NCBI RefSeq assembly: GCF_027853965.1
Contig: NZ_JAQGLB010000018.1
Span: 119,922 to 183,921 of the forward strand
Reading direction: 5' to 3'
From: Saccharopolyspora indica
Lineage (GTDB): Bacteria; Actinomycetota; Actinomycetes; Mycobacteriales; Pseudonocardiaceae
DNA length: 64,000 bases
Of this stretch, positions 1 through 8,173 are shown one piece after another. Within the stretch, counting starts at the first letter, position 1, and every line of letters starts with the position of its first letter. The notes beneath the pieces are model-generated. The model did not search any database and was not told where the DNA came from. It was given only the letters and a program-made list of their open reading frames with translations. A program made the translations under genes and the position numbers.

Positions 1-674
1 TCTTCGCCGAGCCGGTGATGGGCGCCGGTGGCCTCTACCCGCCGCAGCCCGGCTACCTGGAGGCGGTCGCCAAGCTCTGCGCCGAGCACGACATCCTGTT
101 CGTGGCCGACTCGGTGATCTGCGGGTTCGGCCGGGTCGGCAGCTGGTTCGGCGTCGAGCGGTGGGGCCTGAAGCCCGACATGATCACCTTCGCCAAGGGG
201 GTGACCAGCGGTTATCTGCCGCTGGGCGGTGTCGTGGTGGCCGAGCGGGTGGCCGAACCGTTCTGGGACCGGCCCGGCCGCGTGTTCCGCCACGGCGCGA
301 CCTACTCCGGACACCCCACGGTCGCCGCCGCGGCGCTGGCCAACCTCGACATCCTGGAGCGGGAGAAGCTGCTGCAGCGGGCCGACGAGCTGGAACGCCC
401 GCTGCACCAGACGTTGCTGCGGCTCGCCGACCACCCCGCCGTCGGCGAGGTGCGCGGCGGTGTGGGCCTGCTGGGAGCGGTGGAGCTGGCCCCGGAGGTG
501 CTGGCCGCCGACCCGGGCGCCGTCGGACGCGTGCAGAAGGCCGTCCGCGACCTCGGCGTCATCGTGCGCCCGCTGGGCAAGGCGCTGGCCGTGTCGCCGC
601 CGCTGACCATCGCCGAGCCGGAGATCGAATTGCTCGGCAAGGCCCTCAAGGAAGGGCTCGACACTATCGGGTGA
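1..674 (+). CDS. Class III aminotransferase, C-terminal part (5' end outside window)
   Basis: PLP-dependent class III (omega-amino-acid type) aminotransferase, cut by the window edge; about 224 C-terminal residues are visible, reading in frame from base 3. The active-site lysine is in FAKGVTSGYLPLGG (fragment residue 65), and the aspartate that contacts the PLP ring nitrogen is in LFVADSV (residue 36). Most relatives have ADEV here, so the Asp-Ser pair is slightly unusual. HGATYSGHPTVAAAALAN and the PLTI ending are typical of the family's C-terminal domain. The substrate cannot be told from the fragment. A perfect 14-bp hairpin follows the stop, so this is probably the last gene of its transcript. 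Confidence 0.9.
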   Translation, partial: FAEPVMGAGGLYPPQPGYLEAVAKLCAEHDILFVADSVICGFGRVGSWFGVERWGLKPDMITFAKGVTSGYLPLGGVVVAERVAEPFWDRPGRVFRHGATYSGHPTVAAAALANLDILEREKLLQRADELERPLHQTLLRLADHPAVGEVRGGVGLLGAVELAPEVLAADPGAVGRVQKAVRDLGVIVRPLGKALAVSPPLTIAEPEIELLGKALKEGLDTIG

Positions 675-679
675 CCTCG

Positions 680-714
680 TCGGGGTGAATGCGAAGTGCC
701 CGCATTCACCCCGA
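680..714. terminator. Hairpin terminator after the aminotransferase
   Basis: A perfect 14-bp stem (TCGGGGTGAATGCG at 680-693 pairs with 701-714) with a 7-nt loop starts 5 nt after the aminotransferase stop. There is no T run, as is usual in high-GC actinomycetes. Confidence 0.7.
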
Positions 715-802
715 GCTGGGGTTATTCGACTCCGCCCATTCAGCGGCTGGACATCGGCCGCTCATCCGGCTGGAATATTCCCGTTGTGGAAACGATACGT
801 TG

Positions 803-819
803 CGGTCTGTACCAGACCG
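803..819. promoter_or_regulatory. Candidate operator palindrome
   Basis: CGGTCTG-TAC-CAGACCG is a perfect 7-bp inverted repeat with a 3-nt centre, about 350 bp upstream of the gene at 1173. Its size and symmetry suit a dimeric repressor site, but no cognate regulator is adjacent. Confidence 0.3.
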
Positions 820-1172
820 GATCCGTCACGTACGTTTCTGTTCGGGACCGTTGTCGCAGCCGTCGGCGGACCAGCCCGGCACCGCTGCGCGTGGTGCCGA
901 AAAGAGCTGCGCCACAACGAGATCCACAACCACATCGTCCACAGCAGACCATCGAGGAAGTCGACATGCACCGAGTCACGTGAGGCCCGACCGCGGCACC
1001 CGGCCGGGGGCTCGCGGTGCACGCCTCGGAGAAATCGGCATTCCCGGAACCGGGCCCGGCGAGCAGCGAGCAAAAACCACCGCCCCTGTGCACGAGCCGC
1101 CCGAACGAGTTGGCAAAATACGGCTTCCGGGTGACAAGCGCGCAGCGGACGCGGATGGAGGACGACAGCCAG

Positions 1173-1685
1173 GTGAACACCCAAACCGCACAAGTCGACG
1201 ACCTGCGACTCATCGCACTGCCCAGCGCGGTCAACTGCGCCGAGATGTTCGTCCGCTTCACCCTCGCCGAGTGGTCCCTGCGCGATCTGGTCGACGAGAC
1301 CACGCAGCTCACCACCGCCCTGGTCACCGCGGCCGTGGACAACGCCAACCAGGACTCCGCGGGCTTCCTCACCATCCGGCTGCGGCTCAGCGGCGACAAG
1401 CTGGTCGCCGAGGTCGAGGACGAGCAGGCCACCCTCCCGCCGGCGCTGGCACCCGGGTTCGCCGGTGGTCGCTGCGGCTCGACCGCCCTGCGCGGCGGCG
1501 GCAGCCTCGTGTGGTGCGAGGTGCCGCTACCGGGTGGGGTCTCGGCTGACGCGGTCCCGCTCCCCCGCCGCTCCCGGACCAAGCGCCACCCGATGGCCGA
1601 GCACGCGGCCGAGGAAACGGCCGAGATCGACCCCGAGGTCGTCAAGCGCCTGCTCTCCGGCCTGAGCAACTCCGACCTCCGCTGA
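1173..1685 (+). CDS. Anti-sigma-factor-like ATP-binding domain protein (degenerate HATPase)
   Basis: A 170-residue protein. The central part (VTAAVDNANQDSAGFLTIRL, then DKLVAEVEDEQATLPPAL) follows the pattern of the short actinobacterial ATP-binding proteins related to anti-sigma kinases (RsbW/SpoIIAB type), where LVTNAVRHA and VEVxDxG carry the N and G1 boxes. Both boxes are eroded, so kinase activity is doubtful; it may act by binding a partner. An acidic tail (EETAEIDPEVVKRLLSGL) follows. The GTG at 1173 was chosen because GGAGG lies at 1157-1161; an ATG at 1155 in the same frame is less well placed. No sigma factor gene is adjacent. Confidence 0.6.
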   Translation: MNTQTAQVDDLRLIALPSAVNCAEMFVRFTLAEWSLRDLVDETTQLTTALVTAAVDNANQDSAGFLTIRLRLSGDKLVAEVEDEQATLPPALAPGFAGGRCGSTALRGGGSLVWCEVPLPGGVSADAVPLPRRSRTKRHPMAEHAAEETAEIDPEVVKRLLSGLSNSDLR

Positions 1686-1713
1686 TGATGGTTTCCGGGC
1701 TCACCTTGCACAG

Positions 1714-1740
1714 CGGTGCGGGTGGCGGAACCTCAGCGCC
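1714..1740 (+). repeat. Dispersed 27-bp repeat, copy 1
   Basis: These 27 bases (containing GCGGAACCTCAGCGCC) recur in inverted orientation at 41242-41268 with one mismatch, 39.5 kb away. Both copies are intergenic and upstream of a gene (transketolase here, recQ there). They are probably members of a genome-wide intergenic repeat family. Confidence 0.6.
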
Positions 1741-1887
1741 GTAGGTGGGTTGTGCGCCTGCGGCGCATGCGACACCTTTAGATCGGTGCCAGCCGTGCCG
1801 TCGCGGTCGCCGCACGAAACCCGGTCTTGGACGAAGCGCGAGCGCGGCGGCGTTTCGGGATCTGCGCTGGTGGGCATCTGGTTGGGC

Positions 1888-3720
1888 ATGGACCACCTGA
1901 CCTTCCGCCACGAGCTGGCGCAGCAGCTGCGGGTGGACTCCGTGCGGTGCAGCAGCGCCGCCGGGTCCGGGCATCCGACCTCCTCCATGTCGGCCGCCGA
2001 CCTGCTCGCGGCACTGCTGGACGGGCACCTGCGGCTGGACTTCGAGCACCCCGGCGATCCGCGCAACGATCACCTGATCTTCTCCAAGGGGCACGCCTCA
2101 CCGCTGCTGTACTCGTGCCTGAAGGCGGTCGGGGCCATCGACGACGCCGAGCTGATGACCTTCCGCGAGTTCGGCAGCCGGGTGGAGGGCCACCCGACCC
2201 CGGTGCTGCCCTGGGTCGACGTGGCCACCGGCTCGCTCGGCCAGGGACTGCCGATCGGGGTCGGCCTGGCGCTGGCCGGGCAGCGGCTGGACCGGCTGCC
2301 CTACCGGGTGTGGGTGCTGTGCGGGGACAGCGAGATGGCCGAGGGCTCGGTCTGGGAGGCGCTGGAGCACGCCGGGTTCGAGCAGCTGGACAACCTGATC
2401 GCGCTGGTCGACGTCAACCGGCTGGGCCAGACCGGGCAGACCATGCACGGCTGGGACCTCGACGCCTACGCCGCCCGCGCGCGGGCCGCCGGGTGGCGGG
2501 TGCTGGAGATCGACGGCCACGACCCGGAGCAGATCGAGACCGCGCTGAAGGACGCCGAGGACGGCGACGGCCGGCCGGTCGCGGTGCTGGCCGCGACCAA
2601 GAAGGGCCGAGGGGTCGCCGCGGTCGAGGACCAGCCGGGTTTCCACGGCAAGGCGCTGGTGCACCCGGAGGAGGCGATCCAGGAGCTCGGCGGCATCCGC
2701 GACCTGCGGGTCACCCCGGCCAAGCCCACCGCGCGGGCGCAGCCGCACGTCTTCGAGGTGCGCGGCGGCGGATTGCCCGCCTTCGAACCGGGCACCGAGG
2801 TCGCGACCCGCAAGGCCTACGGGGAGGCGCTGCGCGCGCTCGGCGACCGCCGCGGCGACGTGGTGGCGCTGGACGGCGAGGTGTCGAACTCCACGTTCGC
2901 CGAGATGTTCCGCGAGGCGCACCCGGACCGCTACTTCGAGATGTACATCGCCGAGCAGCAGATGGTGGCCGCGGCGGTGGGCATGCAGGTGCGGGGATGG
3001 CGCCCGTTCGCCTCGACCTTCGCCGCCTTCCTCTCCCGCGCCTACGACTTCATCCGGATGGCCGCGGTGAGCCGGGCCGACGTGTGCTTGATGGGTTCCC
3101 ACGCCGGGGTCGCCATCGGCGAGGACGGGCCCTCCCAGATGGCCTTGGAGGACTTGGCCGCGTTGCGCGCGGTGCACGGCAGCACCGTGCTCTACCCGTG
3201 CGATGCGAACCAGACGGTGCAGCTGGCCGCGGCGATGGCCGACCGGTCCGGCGTGAACTACCTGCGCACCAGCCGCGGCGCCACGCCGGTGATCTACGCG
3301 CCGGACGAGGAGTTCCCGGTCGGCGGCTCGCGGGTGGTGCGCGAGGGCGACGACGTCACGCTGGTCGGCGCCGGGATCACCCTGCACGAGGCGTTGCACG
3401 CCGCGGAGATCCTCGCGCCGGAGGGCATCCGAGCGCGGGTGATCGACCTCTACTCGATCAAACCGGTGGACGCCGCGACGCTGCGCCGCGCGGCGCAGGA
3501 GACCGGCGGACTGGTCACCGTCGAGGACCACTGGCCGGAAGGCGGGCTCGGCGAGACCGTGCTCAGCGCGCTGGCCGGTGTCGGAGCGCCGCCGGTGCGC
3601 GTGCTGGCCGTGCGGATCATGCCCGGTTCCGGAACCCCGGCGGAGCTGCTCGGGCAGGCGGGCATCGACGCCGCCTCCATCGCCGCGGAAGCCCGCGAGC
3701 TGCTCAAAACCCGGCGCTGA
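1888..3720 (+). CDS. Transketolase
   Basis: A 610-residue single-chain transketolase, which moves two-carbon ketol units between sugar phosphates in the pentose phosphate pathway. The N-terminal TPP domain has SAAGSGHPTSSMS (residues ~23-35), FSKGHASPLLY, and a GDS(146)...N(177) version of the GDG-N TPP/Mg motif. The pyrimidine-binding domain has EMYIAEQQMVAAAVGM with the catalytic glutamate, and a C-terminal transketolase domain follows. At 610 residues it is shorter than the usual ~660-700, so it belongs to a shorter actinobacterial clade and need not be the housekeeping enzyme. The frame is open upstream to 1750, but the family's N-terminus begins near ATG 1888; the ribosome site there is weak. 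Confidence 0.9.
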   Translation: MDHLTFRHELAQQLRVDSVRCSSAAGSGHPTSSMSAADLLAALLDGHLRLDFEHPGDPRNDHLIFSKGHASPLLYSCLKAVGAIDDAELMTFREFGSRVEGHPTPVLPWVDVATGSLGQGLPIGVGLALAGQRLDRLPYRVWVLCGDSEMAEGSVWEALEHAGFEQLDNLIALVDVNRLGQTGQTMHGWDLDAYAARARAAGWRVLEIDGHDPEQIETALKDAEDGDGRPVAVLAATKKGRGVAAVEDQPGFHGKALVHPEEAIQELGGIRDLRVTPAKPTARAQPHVFEVRGGGLPAFEPGTEVATRKAYGEALRALGDRRGDVVALDGEVSNSTFAEMFREAHPDRYFEMYIAEQQMVAAAVGMQVRGWRPFASTFAAFLSRAYDFIRMAAVSRADVCLMGSHAGVAIGEDGPSQMALEDLAALRAVHGSTVLYPCDANQTVQLAAAMADRSGVNYLRTSRGATPVIYAPDEEFPVGGSRVVREGDDVTLVGAGITLHEALHAAEILAPEGIRARVIDLYSIKPVDAATLRRAAQETGGLVTVEDHWPEGGLGETVLSALAGVGAPPVRVLAVRIMPGSGTPAELLGQAGIDAASIAAEARELLKTRR

Positions 3721-3747
3721 AGCGGGGTTTCGGCGAGGAGGAGGCCG

Positions 3748-3945
3748 GTGATGCCGTCGGTGCCCGATCGCGGCGAGCTGCTCCGGGTGCTCTGCCACGT
3801 GCAGTTCCCGGCGACCAAGCAGGAGATCTACCGGCAGTGCGCGGAGCTGGGCGCGCCCGCCGCGCACCTGGCCCGGTTGGAAACCCTGCCCGAAGGCACC
3901 TACGTCGAGGCCGACACGGTGCTGCAGGCGCTGCCGCGCCCGTGA
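3748..3945 (+). CDS. DUF2795-like small protein
   Basis: A 65-residue protein (GTG 3748; ATG at 3751 is an alternative) with one domain in the pattern LLRVLCHVQFPATKQEIY... LPEGTYVEADTVLQAL. This resembles the DUF2795 fold, where a short helical unit with a PATK-type motif is followed by LxxLPxxxYxSxxxV. The function of the family is unknown. GGAGG lies a few bases before the start, 28 nt after the transketolase stop, so co-transcription is likely. It ends 12 nt from the convergent DUF3040 gene. Confidence 0.7.
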   Translation: MMPSVPDRGELLRVLCHVQFPATKQEIYRQCAELGAPAAHLARLETLPEGTYVEADTVLQALPRP

Positions 3946-3957
3946 CCACATCGGACA

Positions 3958-4236
3958 TCAGGTCGGATTCGCGCGCCTGCTCCGCCACCAGAGCGCGCCC
4001 GCGCCCGCGGCGGCCGCCGTGAACAGCGTGATCGCGCTCAGCACCAGGCCGCTCAGCAGGCACAGCACCGCCAGCAGCGCGATGAGCGCGAACACCAGGA
4101 CCACCAGCAACCGGCGCACTCCGGTCCAGTCCCGGCGCCCGTCGAAGCGCTCGAACTTCTCCGCCAGCCGAGGATCACCGGAGGCCAGCGCCGACTCGAT
4201 CTCGGCGAGCCGGTCCCGCTCGTGCCTGCTCAACAT
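3958..4236 (-). CDS. DUF3040 family membrane protein
   Basis: A 92-residue protein in the DUF3040 arrangement: an N-terminal cytoplasmic segment MLSRHERDRLAEIESAL...DPRLAEKF, then two hydrophobic helices (about residues 42-64 and 67-83) and a basic end. DUF3040 proteins are small actinobacterial membrane proteins of unknown function. The ATG at 4236 was chosen because AGGAGC lies 5-6 nt upstream and the family begins with this motif; the open frame continues upstream to 4386 without similarity. A paralogue is at 49653. Confidence 0.8.
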   Translation of the reverse strand: MLSRHERDRLAEIESALASGDPRLAEKFERFDGRRDWTGVRRLLVVLVFALIALLAVLCLLSGLVLSAITLFTAAAAGAGALWWRSRRANPT

Positions 4237-4411
4237 ACGAGCTCCTAGCGACGTTCCCTTCGACCCCAAAGAGGTACCCGCCCCCCATCCGACTGAAGCC
4301 CCCGGGAGGGCCCATACAGATTGGCACGGCCGGGTGCGCCGCCCCACGCGGCGACCGGGTGATTTTGCGTCACGCAGAGCGATCACCAGGGTTGAGGATT
4401 CGTCACCGGGC

Positions 4412-4445
4412 GTGATCGGCCCGGCGGGCTCGCCGGGCCGATCAC
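4412..4445. terminator. Terminator of the collagenase gene
   Basis: A perfect 15-bp GC-rich stem (GTGATCGGCCCGGCG at 4412-4426 pairs with 4431-4445, loop GGCT) lies 5 nt beyond the stop of the minus-strand collagenase gene. Confidence 0.75.
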
Positions 4446-4449
4446 GGGC

Positions 4450-6336
4450 TCACGGCGTCGAGCACGCACCCGCGGCGCACTCGGCCAGCCAGGCCGACCA
4501 GTCCGCGTCGTAGCTCGTGCCGATGGTGCCGGTGAGGAACTCGCGCGCACCGGCCCAGTCGCCCGCGCGGTAGTGGCCGAGGACCGTGGTGAGCTCGTCC
4601 GGGTGCCGCTCGAACATGTACCGGACGGCCAGGTAGCCCCACCGGTAGACGCGGGTGGTGTCCCCGTTCTCGTACGTGGTGTCCCACAGCTCGCTGAGCC
4701 GGTAGGTCTGCTTGCCCGCCTCCTCGACCGCCTCCGGGTACGGCTGCTGGCGGTAGCCGTAGGAGATGTACTCGCCGACGCCCTCGATCCACCACACCGT
4801 GGGCGTGCTCATCGACGCCGCGAAGTCGCCGTGCATGTTGAAGCGGCCGTCGAGGTAGTGGGTGTACTCGTGGTTGAGGTTCCAGATCTCGAAAGCGGGC
4901 TGCCACTCGGCTTCGTGGGCGATGAACCGCGGCTGGTTGCCCTGCTGCGCCGGGTCGCCTTCGAGGTACATGCCGCCGTTGTTGGTGTCGATGCCGTAGA
5001 TCGCGCCCGCGTAGGTGCGGTAGTCGTCGCTGGAGTCGAAGACGACCACCTCGATGTTGGTGTTGTGGTCGTCGGCGACCGGCTGCCCGCCGGACTGCAC
5101 CTTCTCGTGGAAGAACTCGTCCTGGCCGGTCAGGCTGGTGCAGGTGGCCGCCAGCTCCTCGGCGCTGAGCTGCTGGGCGCGGATGCCGATGCTCGGGCCG
5201 CAGGTGTGCTCGACGGTCAGCACCGCGTCGATCAACCGCTGCTGCAGGTCGCAGATGCCGTACTCGGCGCAGTTCGCACCGTCGTAGAAGTCGGCCATCT
5301 CGGCGATGCCCACCCACAGCGGCGCCGTCGGGCCGGTCAGGTCGCTCTTGCCCAGCAGGTCCTTGAGCATCGGGCGGACCTGGTCGCGCAGCCCCTCGTG
5401 CTGCACGAAGCGGGCGAGCTCGCGACCGGCGTTGGCGGTGAGGAAGCTGTTGTCGGTGCCGAGCAGGTCGAGGTGCTCCGCGGCGAAGGTCCGCAGGGTC
5501 TCCAGGACGCTGGGATCGGCGTGCACGGCCTCGACGAAGTCGGGGAACTGGTGGCCGCGGAACAGCACGGTGTAGACGTTGTTGACCGCGTTGAGCATCC
5601 ACCAGTACTGGTCGTAGGAGGAGTCGTAGGCGGTGAGCAGCCGCTTGACGACCTCCAGGTAGCGCCCGTTCTCGGCGGAGCTGTCGATCAGCGTGACCGA
5701 TTCGGCGAGCACCTCGCCGTTGGCGTCGCTGACCGTCCCGGACTTGGCGTTGCCGAAGAACGCGTCCAGCGCGCCCTGGATCGCGGTCTTGAGCGCCGGG
5801 CCGTACTCGCCGACGCTTTCCGGGTCGCCGTACTGGACGTAGTAGCCGGCGCGCAGGAACAGCACCAGCTGCGCGGTGCTCGTGCTGTTGTCGCCGGGGT
5901 AGTCGACCGCGTTCTGCTGGTAGGCGTTGGCGACGGTGACCATCTGCTCCTCCCGGAACGCACCGTGCGCGTCCGCTCCGGAGAGGCCGAACAGGGTGTT
6001 GATGCAGTCAGTCGGGGCGGCCTTGATCTCGCCGACCAGCGCCTCACCGGTGGTGCCGGTGAACCGCGACGGGTCGCACTCCTGCGCCGGTGCCAGCTGC
6101 ATCGAGGGCCGCGGGAACTCCGGCGCCCCGAAGTTCTTGCTGGGGTTGTCGGCGGGCAGCGGGGCGCGCTCGTCGGCGCTCTGCTGCTGGTTCGCGCCGA
6201 AGAACTTCCTTGTCTCCGGTGGGTTTTCCGCGAGTGCGGGAATCGCGGGCGAGATCAGGGCAAGCGCCAGGCCGAGGAAGGTGGCGCGGCGCAACGCACT
6301 CCGCCAACCGGCGGCACTCGGTGGTCTGATCGGCAC
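4450..6336 (-). CDS. Secreted M9-family microbial collagenase
   Basis: A 628-residue zinc metallopeptidase. Residues ~1-36 are a signal peptide (basic start, hydrophobic FLGLALALISPAIPALAE). The rest follows the M9 collagenase unit: a long helical activator-like region, then a peptidase domain with HEYTHYLDGRF (HEXXH near residue 489) and WWIEGVGEY, whose glutamate about 29 residues later is the third zinc ligand. There is no PKD or collagen-binding domain after the catalytic unit. The start is GTG 6336 with AGGAGG 6-7 nt upstream. It is divergent from a LysR gene across 130 bp. The role is probably extracellular breakdown of collagen-like protein. Confidence 0.88.
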   Translation of the reverse strand: MPIRPPSAAGWRSALRRATFLGLALALISPAIPALAENPPETRKFFGANQQQSADERAPLPADNPSKNFGAPEFPRPSMQLAPAQECDPSRFTGTTGEALVGEIKAAPTDCINTLFGLSGADAHGAFREEQMVTVANAYQQNAVDYPGDNSTSTAQLVLFLRAGYYVQYGDPESVGEYGPALKTAIQGALDAFFGNAKSGTVSDANGEVLAESVTLIDSSAENGRYLEVVKRLLTAYDSSYDQYWWMLNAVNNVYTVLFRGHQFPDFVEAVHADPSVLETLRTFAAEHLDLLGTDNSFLTANAGRELARFVQHEGLRDQVRPMLKDLLGKSDLTGPTAPLWVGIAEMADFYDGANCAEYGICDLQQRLIDAVLTVEHTCGPSIGIRAQQLSAEELAATCTSLTGQDEFFHEKVQSGGQPVADDHNTNIEVVVFDSSDDYRTYAGAIYGIDTNNGGMYLEGDPAQQGNQPRFIAHEAEWQPAFEIWNLNHEYTHYLDGRFNMHGDFAASMSTPTVWWIEGVGEYISYGYRQQPYPEAVEEAGKQTYRLSELWDTTYENGDTTRVYRWGYLAVRYMFERHPDELTTVLGHYRAGDWAGAREFLTGTIGTSYDADWSAWLAECAAGACSTP

Positions 6337-6466
6337 GTTCTGCCTCCTGGATGAGGTGAAGGTCCGGTGCGAAACCGGGGGAAATGGTGTGGAACGTGCG
6401 CACGTGCGGGCAATTCTGGCAGCCAGCGGTGATCTGAGGTCATAACCTGCGATATACAGTTCCGCT

Positions 6467-7423
6467 ATGACGATCGAGATCCGGCAGCTGCGGATGATCT
6501 GCGCGATCGCGGAGACCGGCAGCATCACGCGCGCCGCGGCGAGGCTGGAGCTCACCCAACCCGCGCTGAGCAACCAGTTGCAGGCCATCGAGAAGATGCT
6601 CGGCGACGCGCTGTTCGTGCGGAGCAGAACCGGTGTGGTGCCGACGGATTTCGGCCGCCGCACCGTCGACCGCGCGCGAATCGTGCTGTCGGAAGTCGAT
6701 TCCCTCTTCGGCGCGGCGGGGCGGCCGTCGCCGTCGAACGATCCGCTGCACCTCGGATGCGCGCACCTGGCGTGCGTGCCGAGCATCGTGGACCGGGTGC
6801 AGGAGGGCAGATTGGGCCAGTCGGTGATGCTGCACGTCGAGTCTTCCGCCGCGGTGCTGGCGGATTCGCTCTCGCGGGGCCGCTACGACGCGGGATTGGT
6901 CGCCAACGCCGAGGGTTTCGAGGTTCCGCTGGAGCGCCCGGTCACCAGCCGCGTCCTGGTACCGCGCTACCCGTGGTTCGTCGCGCTGGCCGCCGACCAC
7001 TGGGCCGCGGAGCTCGACCAGGTCCGGTTGGCCGATCTGGGCGGGGAATCGTGGATCGGGCCGCCGGGTGCCGACGACGGTTCGCTCGCGACCTTCCGCG
7101 CCGCGTGCCTGGACGCCGGGTTCGAGCCCCGGATCCGGTTCGAGGCCCCGAGCGGCGGGGCGCGGGAGCTCGTCTCGCGCGGCTACGGGATCCGGTTGGT
7201 GGAACCCACCTTCGCCGTTCCGGAGGGCACCGTCGTGCGCCCGCTGGAAGGTGATCCGCTGGTGGCCCGGCTGGTGGTGGCCTGGCGCCCGGACCGCCTG
7301 ACCAGGGAGCAGGCCGACCTGCTCTACCAGGACCTGGCGCAGGCGTACCTGGCGCACGTCGCGGACAACCCGGTCTTCCACCGCTGGTGGAACGCCCACC
7401 CCGAGGTCCACCCGATCCTCTGA
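6467..7423 (+). CDS. LysR family transcriptional regulator
   Basis: A 318-residue LysR-type regulator. The N-terminal winged helix is MTIEIRQLRMICAIAETGSITRAAARLELTQPALSNQLQAIE (residues 1-42), followed by the linker helix and a periplasmic-binding-like effector domain to the C-terminus. No Shine-Dalgarno sequence precedes ATG 6467, and a TATACA element at 6453-6458 would place the transcript start almost at the ATG, so translation may be leaderless. Its position divergent from the collagenase gene suggests control of that gene; a dyad of LysR type (AAC...GTT, about 6434-6461) lies between them. Confidence 0.88.
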   Translation: MTIEIRQLRMICAIAETGSITRAAARLELTQPALSNQLQAIEKMLGDALFVRSRTGVVPTDFGRRTVDRARIVLSEVDSLFGAAGRPSPSNDPLHLGCAHLACVPSIVDRVQEGRLGQSVMLHVESSAAVLADSLSRGRYDAGLVANAEGFEVPLERPVTSRVLVPRYPWFVALAADHWAAELDQVRLADLGGESWIGPPGADDGSLATFRAACLDAGFEPRIRFEAPSGGARELVSRGYGIRLVEPTFAVPEGTVVRPLEGDPLVARLVVAWRPDRLTREQADLLYQDLAQAYLAHVADNPVFHRWWNAHPEVHPIL

Positions 7424-7429
7424 ACGCCG

Positions 7430-7470
7430 ACCCGGCGTCGATCTCGCACGAGATCGACGTACACCCGGGT
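7430..7470. terminator. Bidirectional terminator between lysR and tetR
   Basis: CGTCGATCTCG (7436-7446) pairs with 7449-7459, with outer ACCCGG/CCGGGT sequences extending it. It lies between convergent genes ending at 7423 and 7486, so it can serve both. Confidence 0.6.
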
Positions 7471-7485
7471 TGGCGAACGGTCGGT

Positions 7486-8079
7486 TCAGTCGCCGGAGCG
7501 GTCCGGCAGGAGTTGAGCCGCGAGCGATCGTGCCGTGGCGGTGAGCGCGGCCGCGTCCAGCCCGGTCCGGCTCATGAACACGAGCCCTTGTTGCGCGGCC
7601 AGGAGGGCCCGGGCCAGTGCGATCGGATCCGCTCCGGCCGGCAGGTCGCCCTCGCGTTGGGCGCGGGCGACGCAGTCGGCGATCAGCGCGGTGGTCGTCT
7701 CGTAGGTGCGGTGGGCGTGGTCGAGGACTTCCGGATCGGCGTTGCCGAGCTCGCAGGTGCTGTTGGCCATCAGGCAGCCACGCCTGGCACCGGTCGGGTC
7801 GTCGATCGGTGCTTCGAGGAGCATGCGCAGCGCGTCCAGGGCTCGTGGAGCCTCGGCGAGGGCTTCCCGGAGCTGGCCGTGGATGTCGTCGGTGTAGCTG
7901 CGCAGCGCCCGGAGGAAGAGCTGACGCTTGTCGCCGAACGCCGCGTACAGGCTGCCTTTGCCCAGCCCGCTGACCCGCATCAGGTCTTCCAGCGAGGTCG
8001 CGGCGTAACCGGCGCCCCAGAACTGATCGCGGACAGCGTTCAGCACCTTCTTCTCGTCGAACGCTCGCGGACGTGCCAT
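7486..8079 (-). CDS. TetR/AcrR family repressor (of the adjacent SDR gene)
   Basis: A 197-residue TetR protein: HTH in residues ~8-52 (VLNAVRDQFWGAGYAATSLEDLMRVSGLGKGSLYAAFGDK), then an all-helical ligand domain containing RRGCLMANSTCELG, a pattern shared by TetR regulators of oxidoreductase genes. The minus-strand promoter TGGACC-N17-TATCCT ends 7 nt before the ATG and there is no Shine-Dalgarno sequence, so the mRNA is probably leaderless. It is divergent from the SDR gene, and both promoters share the operators at 8100-8143, which suggests autoregulation and repression of the SDR. Confidence 0.9.
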   Translation of the reverse strand: MARPRAFDEKKVLNAVRDQFWGAGYAATSLEDLMRVSGLGKGSLYAAFGDKRQLFLRALRSYTDDIHGQLREALAEAPRALDALRMLLEAPIDDPTGARRGCLMANSTCELGNADPEVLDHAHRTYETTTALIADCVARAQREGDLPAGADPIALARALLAAQQGLVFMSRTGLDAAALTATARSLAAQLLPDRSGD

Positions 8080-8099
8080 GCGAACCAGGATACGAGTTC

Positions 8100-8143
8100 T
8101 TGACCGTGCGGTCCACCATGCTTATTGTGGACCGCACGGTCAA
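8100..8143. promoter_or_regulatory. Divergent promoters with paired TetR operators
   Basis: TTGACCGTGCGGTCCAC (8100-8116) and its exact inverse GTGGACCGCACGGTCAA (8127-8143) form a 17-bp inverted repeat. Each arm also holds its own palindrome, GACCG-NN-CGGTC (8102-8113 and 8130-8141). The plus-strand promoter TTGACC (8100-8105)-N17-TATTGT (8123-8128) overlaps the first site completely, so a bound TetR dimer would block transcription of the SDR gene. Confidence 0.8.
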
Positions 8144-8173
8144 TAACTCCGGATCCAGGGAAGTGGGAAGCGC

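Larger units (their letters stand above)
675..1172. other. Intergenic region (~500 bp) without a supportable gene
   Basis: Apart from the hairpin at 680-714 and the palindrome at 803-819, no reading frame here has plausible composition or similarity. The region probably carries the promoter and leader of the gene at 1173. Open frames crossing it are random GC-rich frames. Confidence 0.5.

Noticed and set aside
4573..6354. 593-residue plus-strand frame opposite the collagenase
   Set aside because: Shadow frame; the minus-strand frame has HEXXH, a signal peptide and a ribosome site.
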